This document shows, in pieces, positions 14,993-23,503 of a stretch of DNA of 64,000 nt (position 1 is the stretch's first letter; each line of letters starts with the position of its first letter). Source of the stretch: JBBRVP01 sp038246785 (GTDB lineage Bacteria; Actinomycetota; Actinomycetes; Jiangellales; Jiangellaceae); assembly GCA_038246785.1 (NCBI GenBank), contig JBBRVP010000001.1, forward strand, positions 103,657 to 167,656. Direction: 5' to 3'. The notes under the pieces were generated by a model. That model was given only the letters and a program-made list of their open reading frames with translations, searched no databases and had not been told where the DNA came from. The translations under genes were made by a program, and so were the position numbers.

Positions 14993-17900
14993 CAGCGAGC
15001 CCTTCTCACCCCGGCCGCGGCGCCGGCCAGCGCGGCCCCGAACGTCAGCGCGACGCCGGCCAGCACTCCCGCCCGCGCCGCGCCCGAGGGCTTGGCCGGG
15101 CGCGGTGCCCAGCGTTCCTCCGGACGGGGTCCCCCGTCGTCGCCGTGCAGCCCCGCCTGCAGCAGCTCGGCGAGGTGGACCGCACCGCGCCCGTCCGAGG
15201 CTCCCTGCTCGATCTGGGTGCGGCAGCTGAAGCCGTCGGCCATGACCACGTCAGCGGCGGCGGCGGCGCGCACGGCCGGCATCAGCACCCGCTCCGCGCA
15301 CGCCTCGGACACCTCGAAGTGCCCGTTCTCGAAGCCGAAGTTGCCGGCCAGGCCGCAGCAGCCGGAGTCCAGCATGTCCAGGTCAACGCCCGCGTCGCGC
15401 AGCAGCGCCGTGTCGGCCTTCGTGCCGAGGATGGCGTGGTGGTGGCAGTGGGTCTGCACGTGGACCGTGCGGCGCACCTGCGGTGGTCTCCAGCCGGGCG
15501 TGTGGTCGCGCAGCAGCTCGGCGAGTGTGACGGTCTGGTTGCGCAACCGCTCCACGTCGGTGTCGTCCGGGAACAGCTCGCTGAGGTCCGAGCGGAACGT
15601 GGCCGTGCAGCTGGGCTCTAGCCCCACGACGCGCGTGCCGGCCCGCAGGTGCGGACGCAGCACGTCCAGGGTCCGCCGCATCACCCGCTTCGCCATGTCG
15701 AGCTGTCCGGTGGACACCCAGGTCAGCCCGCAGCAGACCCGCTCGGTGGGCACCACGAGCCGCCAGCCGGCTGACTCCAGCACGTCCACCGCGGCCTGCG
15801 GGACCGCGGGGTGGAAGTGGTTGCCGAACGTGTCCGGCCACAGCAGCACCTCGCCGCGCTCGCCGCTCCCGCCGGGCTCACGGGCGGCGAACCACTCCTG
15901 GAACGTCTGCGCCGCGAAGACAGGGGCCTCGCGGTGCTGGTCGATGCCGCCGACGCGCAGTGCCAACCGTCCGACGCCGGGCGCGTGCATCATCGCGTTG
16001 ACCAGTCCGGGCGCGTAGGACGCGAGCGCTGCCCACACCGGCAACCAGCCCATGGAGTAGTGGGCGAACGGGCGCAGCCGTCCCTTGAAGTGGTGGAACA
16101 GGAACTCGGCCTTGTAGGTGGCCATGTCGACGTTGACCGGGCAGTCGGCCTTGCAGCCCTTGCAGGCCAAACAGAGGTCAAGGGCGTCCCGGACGTCGGT
16201 CGAGCGCCAGCCGTCGGCGATCGCGCCGCCGCGGCTGGCGCCGTCGAGCATCTCGAACAGCAGGCGCGCCCTGCCGCGGGTGGAGTGCTCCTCCTCGTGG
16301 GTGACTATGTAGGACGGGCACATCACTCCGCCCTCGTGCCGGCGGCACTTGCCGACGCCGACGCAGCGCAGCACCGCCCGGCCGAAGCTGCCCTTGTCGT
16401 CGGAGTAGCCGAAGACCGTCTCGACGCCGCCGTGGTCGTAGTCGACGCCGAGGCGCAGCATGGAGTCCAGCGGGTACGTGGGGGCTACCTTGCCGGGGTT
16501 CATCCGGTCGTCCGGGTCGAAGATCGCCTTGAACCGGCCGAACGCCTCGACGACCTCGGATCCGAACATCTTCGGCAGTAGCTCTGCGCGCTGCTGGCCG
16601 TCGCCGTGCTCGCCGGAGAACGACCCTCCGTAGGACGCCACCAGGTCCGCGGCCCGCTCGAGGAAGCGGCGGTACGCGGCGACGCCGTCGGCGCTCATCA
16701 GGTCGAACGGGATGCGAGTGTGGACGCAGCCCTGCCCGAAATGGCCGTACAGCGAGGCCTGCTGGAGTCCGAACTCGTCGTAGAGCCGCTCCATGTCGCG
16801 CAGGTAGTCCCCGAGGTCGGCGGGGGACACCGCGGCGTCCTCCCAGCCGGGCCAGGTGTCGGACCGGCCGGGGACCCGGGCGGTGGCCCCCAGCCCGGAC
16901 TCCCGGATGAGCCACATCTGCTTCTCGAGCTCTGGGTCGTCGAAGACCGCGACGTCGTCGTCATCGACGCTCTTGCCGAGCCCCTCGAGCATGTCGGTGG
17001 CGTACCGGTCGGCCACCTCCTGCGTGTCGCCACCCATCTGCACGAGCAGGTAGGCCGAGCCCTCCGGCAGACGCGCCAGCGCCTCTGTGTTGAGGTGCTT
17101 CTTGTCCTGGAAGCCGATGAGCTTGTCGTCCAAGCCCTCGAGCGCGATCGGTGAGTGCTTCAAGATCTCCGGTACGGCGTCGGCGGCCGTGGCGACGTCC
17201 GGGTAGCCGATGAAGATCGCCGTGCGGGCATGCACCCGCGGCACGAGCTTGAGCCGGGCCTGCAGTACGACGACGCAGGTGCCCTCGCTGCCGACGAGAG
17301 CCTGAGCGACATGGAAGTGCTTCTCCGGCAGCAGGCTGTCCAGGTTGTAGCCGGACACCCGGCGTGGGATGTCTGGGTAGCGGGTCCGGATCGGGCCGAG
17401 GTAGCGGTCGCGCAGCTCGCGCAGCTGGGCGTAGACCTCCGCCTGGCGCCCCCCTTGGCGCTGTATCCGCTCGTAGTCCTCCTCGCTCGTCTCGCCAACC
17501 CAGAAGCGGCTTCCGTCGTAGAGCAGCACCTCGAGCTCGACGATGTTGTCGACGACCTTCCCGGTGCGTTGCGCGGTGGCCCCGCAGGAGTTGTTGCCGA
17601 TCATCCCGCCGAGCGTGCAGTGGTTGTGCGTCGCCGGCTCCGGGCCGAACTCCAGGTCGTAGGGCTGCAGCTGGTCGTTCATCAGGTCCAGCACCGCACC
17701 GGGCTCGACCACGCAGGTGCGGCTGTCGGGGTCGACGGATACCAGGCGGTGGCAGTACTTCGACCAGTCCAGGACGACCGCGGCGTTGGTGCACTCGCCG
17801 GCGAGGCTCGTGCCGCCACCACGGGAGAGCAGCGGCGCGCGGTGCCGCCGGCACACTGCCACGGCCGCGACGGCCGCGTCGACGGTGCGCGGCACGACCA

Positions 17901-18090
17901 CCCCGATCGGCGTCTGCCGGAAGTTGGAGGCGTCGGTGGAGTAGGCGGCCCGGGACCCCGGGTCGAAGCGCACCTCACCGTCGACGACCGCCCGCAGGTC
18001 GGCCTCCAGCGCAGTGACGTCGACGCCGGCGACCGACTCCTCGGGGCTCGGCGCACGCAGCAGCGGGTCCGGGAGCGACGTCGTCGTCAC
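14989..18090 (-). CDS. FAD-linked oxidase fused to Fe-S/CCG reductase (GlcD-GlpC type)
   Basis: This 1033-residue fusion has an N-terminal FAD-binding domain (VVVPRTVDAAVAAVAVCRRH; APLLSRGGGTSLAGECTNAA), an FAD-oxidase C-terminal domain, and two 4Fe-4S motifs (CVGVGKCRRHEGGVMCPS; CLACKGCKADCPVNVD). A pair of CCG domains follows (CCGLTWVSTG; CCGLAGNFGFENGH), then a C-terminal hydrophobic span. This layout matches YdiJ-like D-lactate/2-hydroxyglutarate/glycolate-type dehydrogenases. They oxidise a 2-hydroxy acid and pass electrons through Fe-S clusters to the membrane pool. GTG 18090 overlaps the upstream stop. Confidence 0.9.
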   Translation of the reverse strand: MTTTSLPDPLLRAPSPEESVAGVDVTALEADLRAVVDGEVRFDPGSRAAYSTDASNFRQTPIGVVVPRTVDAAVAAVAVCRRHRAPLLSRGGGTSLAGECTNAAVVLDWSKYCHRLVSVDPDSRTCVVEPGAVLDLMNDQLQPYDLEFGPEPATHNHCTLGGMIGNNSCGATAQRTGKVVDNIVELEVLLYDGSRFWVGETSEEDYERIQRQGGRQAEVYAQLRELRDRYLGPIRTRYPDIPRRVSGYNLDSLLPEKHFHVAQALVGSEGTCVVVLQARLKLVPRVHARTAIFIGYPDVATAADAVPEILKHSPIALEGLDDKLIGFQDKKHLNTEALARLPEGSAYLLVQMGGDTQEVADRYATDMLEGLGKSVDDDDVAVFDDPELEKQMWLIRESGLGATARVPGRSDTWPGWEDAAVSPADLGDYLRDMERLYDEFGLQQASLYGHFGQGCVHTRIPFDLMSADGVAAYRRFLERAADLVASYGGSFSGEHGDGQQRAELLPKMFGSEVVEAFGRFKAIFDPDDRMNPGKVAPTYPLDSMLRLGVDYDHGGVETVFGYSDDKGSFGRAVLRCVGVGKCRRHEGGVMCPSYIVTHEEEHSTRGRARLLFEMLDGASRGGAIADGWRSTDVRDALDLCLACKGCKADCPVNVDMATYKAEFLFHHFKGRLRPFAHYSMGWLPVWAALASYAPGLVNAMMHAPGVGRLALRVGGIDQHREAPVFAAQTFQEWFAAREPGGSGERGEVLLWPDTFGNHFHPAVPQAAVDVLESAGWRLVVPTERVCCGLTWVSTGQLDMAKRVMRRTLDVLRPHLRAGTRVVGLEPSCTATFRSDLSELFPDDTDVERLRNQTVTLAELLRDHTPGWRPPQVRRTVHVQTHCHHHAILGTKADTALLRDAGVDLDMLDSGCCGLAGNFGFENGHFEVSEACAERVLMPAVRAAAAADVVMADGFSCRTQIEQGASDGRGAVHLAELLQAGLHGDDGGPRPEERWAPRPAKPSGAARAGVLAGVALTFGAALAGAAAGVRRARW

Positions 18091-19850
18091 GAGAAGATCT
18101 CGTTGATCTTGTCTTTGGCGATGGTGGCCACCGTGGCCGCCTTGTGCGGCTGACCACGCAGGAAGGCCTCCGTGAACGCCTTGGCCTGCTTGTACTCGAT
18201 CTTCCCGGGCAGTGGGGGCTCGTTGGGGTTGACGTCGCAGTCGACCAGTGCCGGGCCGGGATGGGCCAGGGCGTCGCGGATCGCACCGGCGACGTCGCCG
18301 GGCTGGGTCACCTTGACGCCGTGCGCCCCACAGGCCCGCGCCCAGGCGGAGAAGTCGGCTGCCGGCTCGCGGTGCCGCACGGCGAACTCGGGGTAGCCGA
18401 GCACGATCTGCTCCCAGAGGATCTGCCCGTAGCTGTTGTTGTTGTTGACGACGACCTTGATCGGAAGCTCGCGACGCACGGCGGTGAGGAAGTCGCCCAT
18501 GAGCATCGCGAAGCCGCCGTCACCGACGAAGGCGACGACCTGCCGGCCGGGGAAGGCGTGCTGGATGCCGATGGCGTACGGCAGCCCCGGCGCCATCGTG
18601 GCCAGGTTGCCGGACAGGTAGAACTCCCGTCCGCCGCGGATCGTCCAGTGGCGGGCCGCCCAGGTGGCGATGGTGCCGGAGTCGCAGGTGAGGATCGCGT
18701 CGTTGCTGGCCGCGTCGTCGACGCAGGCCATGAGGTACTGCGGTGCCACCGGATCGCGGGAGGCGTCCTCCAGCGAGGCCATCTTCTCGCGCCAGGTCGC
18801 CATCCCCTCCTGGTGCTTTCCCAGGAACTCCCGGTCGTGGTCGTCGAGCATGGGCAGCAGTGCCGACAACGCGAGCCGGCTGTCGGCCACCACCGGCGCC
18901 TCGGTCGGCAGGCGCATCCCGATCAGGGTGGGGTCGACGTCGATCTGCACCACGCGCACCGAGCCTGGGGCGGGCAGGTGCGTGGAGTACGGGAACGATG
19001 TGCCCACCATCAGCAGGGTGTCGCACTCCTCCATGAGCTCCTCGCTCGGCGCCGTGCCGAGCAGCCCGATCCCACCGGTCGTCAGCGGGTGGTCGTCGGG
19101 GACGACGACCTTGCCGGACAGTGTCTTGACGATCGGGCTGCCCAGCCGCTCGGCGACCGCGATCACCTCATCGCGAGCGTGCCGCGCGCCGATGCCGACG
19201 AGCATGGCGACCTTCGTCCCTGCATTCAGCACGTCGGCAGCGCGGCGTAGCTCCTCCTCGGCCGGAGGCAGCTGGGGTATGGCGAGCGTCGGCATGCTGG
19301 CTGGTGCTCCACCAGGACCCACGTGCTCGTAGGGGTCCTCGGTGACCGGCGCGACCTGCAAGTCGTTGGGGAAGGTGAGGTGCGCCACGGTGCGCTTGGC
19401 CAAGGCGTTGCGGACCGCGAGGTCGACCACCCCCGGCAACTGCTGCGGGTTGGTGACCATGAGGTTGTAGGCCGCCAGGTCCTGGTAGAGCCGGTCCAGG
19501 TGCACCTCTTGCTGGTAGTGGGTGCCCAGCACGTTGGTGGCCTGCATCCCGGTGATCGCCAGCACCGGAGCGTGGTCGAGCTTGGCGTCGTAGAGACCGT
19601 TCATGAGGTGGATGGCGCCAGGGCCGGACGTCGCGACGCACACGCCGAGCTTGCCGGTCGCCTTCGCGTAGCCGGTGGCCATGAACGCGGCGGCTTCCTC
19701 GTGGTGCACGAGGAAGAACTCCAGCTCGTCGCGGTGCCGCCGGAAACCTTCCATCAACCCGTTGATGCCATCTCCGGGAAGGCCGAACACGGTGTCCACG
19801 CCCCACGCGATGAGCCGCTTCGCAAGGGCCTCGCCAACGATCTCGTCCAC
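18087..19850 (-). CDS. Thiamine-diphosphate enzyme, pyruvate oxidase/acetolactate-synthase type
   Basis: This TPP enzyme of about 587 residues has the three usual domains. FGLPGDGINGLMEGFRRH and LVHHEEAAAFMATGYAKATG hold the catalytic Glu; a central Rossmann-like domain follows. The TPP motif is AFVGDGGFAMLMGDFLTAVR followed by VVVNNNNSYGQI. It resembles pyruvate oxidases/dehydrogenases (PoxB) more than anabolic acetolactate synthases, and no C-terminal membrane helix is obvious. GTG at 19850 fits the family start and has GGAGGG upstream at long spacing; GTG at 19892 is possible. It is the first gene of the four-gene operon. Confidence 0.88.
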   Translation of the reverse strand: MDEIVGEALAKRLIAWGVDTVFGLPGDGINGLMEGFRRHRDELEFFLVHHEEAAAFMATGYAKATGKLGVCVATSGPGAIHLMNGLYDAKLDHAPVLAITGMQATNVLGTHYQQEVHLDRLYQDLAAYNLMVTNPQQLPGVVDLAVRNALAKRTVAHLTFPNDLQVAPVTEDPYEHVGPGGAPASMPTLAIPQLPPAEEELRRAADVLNAGTKVAMLVGIGARHARDEVIAVAERLGSPIVKTLSGKVVVPDDHPLTTGGIGLLGTAPSEELMEECDTLLMVGTSFPYSTHLPAPGSVRVVQIDVDPTLIGMRLPTEAPVVADSRLALSALLPMLDDHDREFLGKHQEGMATWREKMASLEDASRDPVAPQYLMACVDDAASNDAILTCDSGTIATWAARHWTIRGGREFYLSGNLATMAPGLPYAIGIQHAFPGRQVVAFVGDGGFAMLMGDFLTAVRRELPIKVVVNNNNSYGQILWEQIVLGYPEFAVRHREPAADFSAWARACGAHGVKVTQPGDVAGAIRDALAHPGPALVDCDVNPNEPPLPGKIEYKQAKAFTEAFLRGQPHKAATVATIAKDKINEIFS

Positions 19851-19995
19851 GGTGTGTTGCGCTCCCTCCGGCTGGATCCGTTGCCTGCTCACCAGTGCAC
19901 TACCCAGGGCATCGCGGCTGAATCGGCGAGCCTCGGCGTCGGCGGCGAAGGGCGGGAGTTGACTGGCGCCGCGACGACGACGAGGAGGCCAACCC

Positions 19996-20376
19996 ATGGA
20001 CCGACGGCTCGGCCGGCTCGCCCAGGTGCACGTGAGCGTGTCCGACCTGGACGCCTCGGTGAGGTTCTACCGCGACGTCCTCGGCCTGCGGCACCTGTTC
20101 ACCGTCCCCGGCCAGCCGATGGCCTTCTTCGACGCCGGCGGCGTACGCCTCTACCTCGGGGTGACGGAGAACCCGCAGTTCCGCTCCCGAGCGATCCTCT
20201 ACTACGCCGTCGACGACCTCGCGGCGACACACGCCGCCGTCGTCAGCCGTGGCGCCATCGACCTGTCGGGACCGCACCTGATCAACCGCCACGGCGACAC
20301 CGGGCTGTGGATGGCCTTCGTGGAGGACCCGGACGGGACGCCGGTCGGGCTCATGGAGGAGCGCGGCGCTGGGTAG
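19996..20376 (+). CDS. VOC-family (glyoxalase/bleomycin-resistance fold) protein
   Basis: This is a 126-residue single-domain protein with two beta-alpha-beta-beta-beta modules: AQVHVSVSDLDASVRFYRDV, with His as a likely metal ligand, and ILYYAVDDLAATHAAV. It ends in WMAFVEDPDGTPVGLMEE, where Glu is the usual last ligand. The family binds a divalent metal and acts on diverse substrates, so none is assigned. A strong GAGGAGG site precedes the ATG. It is divergent from the TPP-enzyme operon and leads a plus-strand run of closely spaced genes. Confidence 0.87.
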   Translation: MDRRLGRLAQVHVSVSDLDASVRFYRDVLGLRHLFTVPGQPMAFFDAGGVRLYLGVTENPQFRSRAILYYAVDDLAATHAAVVSRGAIDLSGPHLINRHGDTGLWMAFVEDPDGTPVGLMEERGAG

Positions 20377-20385
20377 ACCAGGCCC

Positions 20386-21783
20386 GTGACCGACAACGAG
20401 CGGGACTTCGACGTCGTGGTGCTGGGCGCCGGCTCCGGCGGTGAGTCCGTGGCCGGCGAGCTGGCTGACGCCGGTCGCCGGGTCGCCGTGGTCGAGGAGC
20501 ACCTGGTCGGCGGTGAGTGCCCCTACCTCGCCTGCATCCCGAGCAAGGCGATGCTGCTGGCCGCGGCGGAGCACCGGCGCAGTGGCTCGGCCGACCACGT
20601 CGGCGCGTGGGAGGAGGCCGTACGCCGCCGTGACCGGGCCGCCGAGCACCAGGACGACACCGGCGCGGTCACCGACCTGACCGAGCGTGGGGTCACGGTC
20701 GTGCGTGGTCGGGGACGGGTCGCCGAGCGGTACGCCGGGGGCGGCAGCCTCGCCGTCGACCGCGGGCCCACGCTGCGCTGGCGCACCCTGGTCATCGCTA
20801 CCGGCAGCGCGGCCAGCGCCCCACCGGTCGACGGCCTGGACACCGTGCAGGTCTGGACCAGCGACGACGCCCTGACTAGCCCCGACCGGCCGGCGTCGCT
20901 GGCCGTGCTCGGCGGCGGCGCCGTCGGCTGCGAGCTCACGCAGGTCTACGCCTCGTACGGCGTGGCGGTGACGCTGCTGGAGCTCGCCCCCCGGTTGCTG
21001 GCCACCGAGACGCCGTGGGCAGGGCAGGCCATGGCCGAGGTCCTGCGCGGCCAGGGCGCCGACGTCCGCACGGGGGTCGAGCTGGCGCGCGCCGAGCGCG
21101 GCCGGCGCGGCGCCGTGCTGTACCTGGCCGACGGCGCCAAGGTCGAGGCCGAGGGCGTGCTGCTCGGCACGGGGCAGCGGCCCCGCACCGACGACCTCGG
21201 CCTCGAGCGGCTCGGCGTCGTACCCGACGGCTCCGGTGCACTGCGCGTCGACCCGCGCTGCCGTGCTCTCCGCGACGGGGACCCGTTGCCGGACGTCTTC
21301 GCCGTCGGGGACGTCACCGGGATCGCTCCGTACACCCATGGCGCCAACTACCAGGCCCGGATCGTCGTCGCGCACCTGCTCGGGCACGGCCGCGACGCCG
21401 ACTACTGCGGCGTCCCGCGGGCCGTCTACACCGACCCCGCGGTGCTGGCGGCCGGAGAGACCGCCGAGCAGGCCCGCGACCGCGGGGTCGACGTCGCCAC
21501 AGCGGCGCTCGACGCGACCCAGACCTCCCGGGCGTTCCTCGAGCAGGCCGACGGGCCGGCCCGGGTCGAGCTGGTCGTCGACGGCGCTGGCGGGCGCATC
21601 CTCGGCGGCTGCGTCGTCGGCCCACGCGCCGAGGAGTGGGGCGGCGAGCTCGTGCTGGCGGTCCGGGCACGCCTCGACGTGGCGACCTTCGCCGACTCGG
21701 TGCGCGCCTTCCCCACCTGGTCGGAGGCGTGGTTCCCCCCCGCGCACGATCTCGTCGAGCGGGGCGTCGGGGGTCGCGCCTAG
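20386..21783 (+). CDS. Pyridine nucleotide-disulfide oxidoreductase
   Basis: This 465-residue flavoprotein resembles dihydrolipoamide dehydrogenase and mercuric reductase. FDVVVLGAGSGGESVAGELA binds FAD, and GGECPYLACIPSKAML holds the redox-active CX4C pair. LAVLGGGAVGCELTQVYASY binds NAD(P)H, and VFAVGDVTGIAPYTHGANYQ closes the FAD site. A C-terminal dimerisation domain follows. The usual active-site His-Glu pair near the end is not obvious (FPTWSEAWFPPAHDL), so it may not be a true lipoamide dehydrogenase. It starts at GTG 9 bases after the VOC gene. Confidence 0.88.
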   Translation: MTDNERDFDVVVLGAGSGGESVAGELADAGRRVAVVEEHLVGGECPYLACIPSKAMLLAAAEHRRSGSADHVGAWEEAVRRRDRAAEHQDDTGAVTDLTERGVTVVRGRGRVAERYAGGGSLAVDRGPTLRWRTLVIATGSAASAPPVDGLDTVQVWTSDDALTSPDRPASLAVLGGGAVGCELTQVYASYGVAVTLLELAPRLLATETPWAGQAMAEVLRGQGADVRTGVELARAERGRRGAVLYLADGAKVEAEGVLLGTGQRPRTDDLGLERLGVVPDGSGALRVDPRCRALRDGDPLPDVFAVGDVTGIAPYTHGANYQARIVVAHLLGHGRDADYCGVPRAVYTDPAVLAAGETAEQARDRGVDVATAALDATQTSRAFLEQADGPARVELVVDGAGGRILGGCVVGPRAEEWGGELVLAVRARLDVATFADSVRAFPTWSEAWFPPAHDLVERGVGGRA

Positions 21784-21822
21784 GGTTTCGGTCATGGGTG
21801 CTGGTGAGGGGGTGCCAATCGG

Positions 21823-23499
21823 GTGCCGGATGGGTGCCGGATGGGTGATCGCGTGTTGACGTTCGACTGGTCCGTCCAGCTGGCCGATCCAGCCCTGTCG
21901 GCGGCCGTGGCGGCGCTGCGCGATCGGCTGGCCGGTGCCGGCTGGTCGCCCGCGGACGGCACCGAGGCAAGGGTCGCCGTGCTCTGGACCGACCGTCCCG
22001 ACGTGGCGGCGGAGGCGCTAGGGCACCACGACCCCGCCCGCCCGCTCCTGCTCGCCGGTCCGACGCTGGCCTGCGCGGACGTCGAAGGCCGCCTCGCCGA
22101 GGCCGCCGGTGTCATCGTCGGCACGCCGACGCCGGTGCACGACGTCCGGGTCCGCGCGGGGTCCCTGGCCGCGACCGAGCTGATCAGCGATCATCCGCAC
22201 ACCGGTTGGGCCCACCTCGGCGCCCACGTCCACGTCCGCGACCGCGTGCTGCGGGTCGACAAGGCGGCCGACGACGTCGAGGTGCTCTACACGGCCAATG
22301 TCTCGCTGGCCGAGCATGCAGTGGCGGCTTGGCGGCCCTCCACGGGGACAGGGATCTTCACCCTCGGCAGCGAGGCGGCGGCGGCGAGCTCGCCGGCGCT
22401 CGCGCGCCTGCTCGTGCAGACGCTGCGCCGGCTCGGGGGCCTCACGGCGCCGCGGCCGGTGCGGGTGGGGCTGCTCGGCTACGGCGCGATCGGCCACGAG
22501 CACAGCCGCGCCGTCGCCGCGGTGCCCGGGCTCGAGCTCACCGCGGTGTGCGACGCCTCGTCGGCCAGGCGCGAGGCCGCGCTGGCCCACTCCCCAGCCG
22601 CCACCGCCTGGGCCGACGCCGACTCCATGCTCGACGAGTCCGAGCTCGACCTCGTCGTGGTGTCGACCCCCCCGCAGTCGCATGCCACGTGGGCGCTTCG
22701 TGCGGTCCAGTCCGGCCGCCACGTCGTCGTCGAGAAGCCGTTCGCGCTCCGCACCGAGGAGGCCGACGCCGTCCTCGCGGCAGCGCGGGAGCACCGGCGG
22801 CTGGCCGTCGTCTACCAGAACCGCCGCTTCGACCCCGACCATCTCGCCTTGCGTCGGCTGGTCCGCGAGGGGGCGCTGGGCGAGGTCTTCCATCTCGAGG
22901 CGTTCGTCGGCGGATACGGCCATCCGTGCAACCTCTGGCACTCCGACGAGGAGGTCTCCGGGGGCGCGTTCTACGACTGGGGAGCCCACGTGCTCGACCA
23001 GGTGCTCGACCTCGTCGACGTACCCATCGAGCACGTCACGGCGGCGACGCACAAGCGCATGTGGTTCGACGTCACCAACGCCGACCACGCCCGTGTCTCG
23101 CTGCGCTTCAGCACCGGGGCGGAGGCGGAGTTCGTCTACTCCGACCTCGCCGCCGCTCTCAAGCCGCGGTGGTACGTGCTCGGCACCCGGGGGGCCGTCG
23201 TGGGCTCGTGGCGGGTCGAGCGGGTGGTGACCCGTTCCGACGTCGGCACCCTGCTCGAGGACGTGCTCGCGCCGGCTGACGCGCCGCCGGTGCTCGATCT
23301 GCACGCCGCCGACGGTTCGGTGACGCGGGTGGCGACGCCGTCCGCGGCGCCGTACGCCTTCCACGCCGAGCTGGCCGAGCACCTCCTGCTCGGGCTGCCG
23401 ATGAGCGTGACCGGCGCGCAGTCGCGGCGCGTCCTCGCGGTCATGGAGGCCGCTGCGGAGTCCGCGCGCGACGGCGGACGCCCGGTGGTGCCGCGGTGA
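21823..23499 (+). CDS. Fusion: ThuA-like region plus Gfo/Idh/MocA oxidoreductase
   Basis: This is a 558-residue two-part protein. Residues 1-200 (VAVLWTDRPDVAAEALGHHD; WAHLGAHVHVRDRVLRVDKA; GIFTLGSEAAAASSPALARL) look like a trehalose-utilisation ThuA/glutamine-amidotransferase-like fold. From about residue 210 a Gfo/Idh/MocA dehydrogenase begins, with VRVGLLGYGAIGHEHSRAVA for NAD(P) binding and HVVVEKPFALRTEEA with the catalytic Lys. Such enzymes oxidise sugars or sugar derivatives. AGGGGG stands 10 bases before GTG 21823; ATG 21841 and GTG 21853 are alternatives. A degenerate GGGTGCCGGAT duplication surrounds the start. Confidence 0.8.
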   Translation: MPDGCRMGDRVLTFDWSVQLADPALSAAVAALRDRLAGAGWSPADGTEARVAVLWTDRPDVAAEALGHHDPARPLLLAGPTLACADVEGRLAEAAGVIVGTPTPVHDVRVRAGSLAATELISDHPHTGWAHLGAHVHVRDRVLRVDKAADDVEVLYTANVSLAEHAVAAWRPSTGTGIFTLGSEAAAASSPALARLLVQTLRRLGGLTAPRPVRVGLLGYGAIGHEHSRAVAAVPGLELTAVCDASSARREAALAHSPAATAWADADSMLDESELDLVVVSTPPQSHATWALRAVQSGRHVVVEKPFALRTEEADAVLAAAREHRRLAVVYQNRRFDPDHLALRRLVREGALGEVFHLEAFVGGYGHPCNLWHSDEEVSGGAFYDWGAHVLDQVLDLVDVPIEHVTAATHKRMWFDVTNADHARVSLRFSTGAEAEFVYSDLAAALKPRWYVLGTRGAVVGSWRVERVVTRSDVGTLLEDVLAPADAPPVLDLHAADGSVTRVATPSAAPYAFHAELAEHLLLGLPMSVTGAQSRRVLAVMEAAAESARDGGRPVVPR

Positions 23500-23503
23500 G
23501 CCG

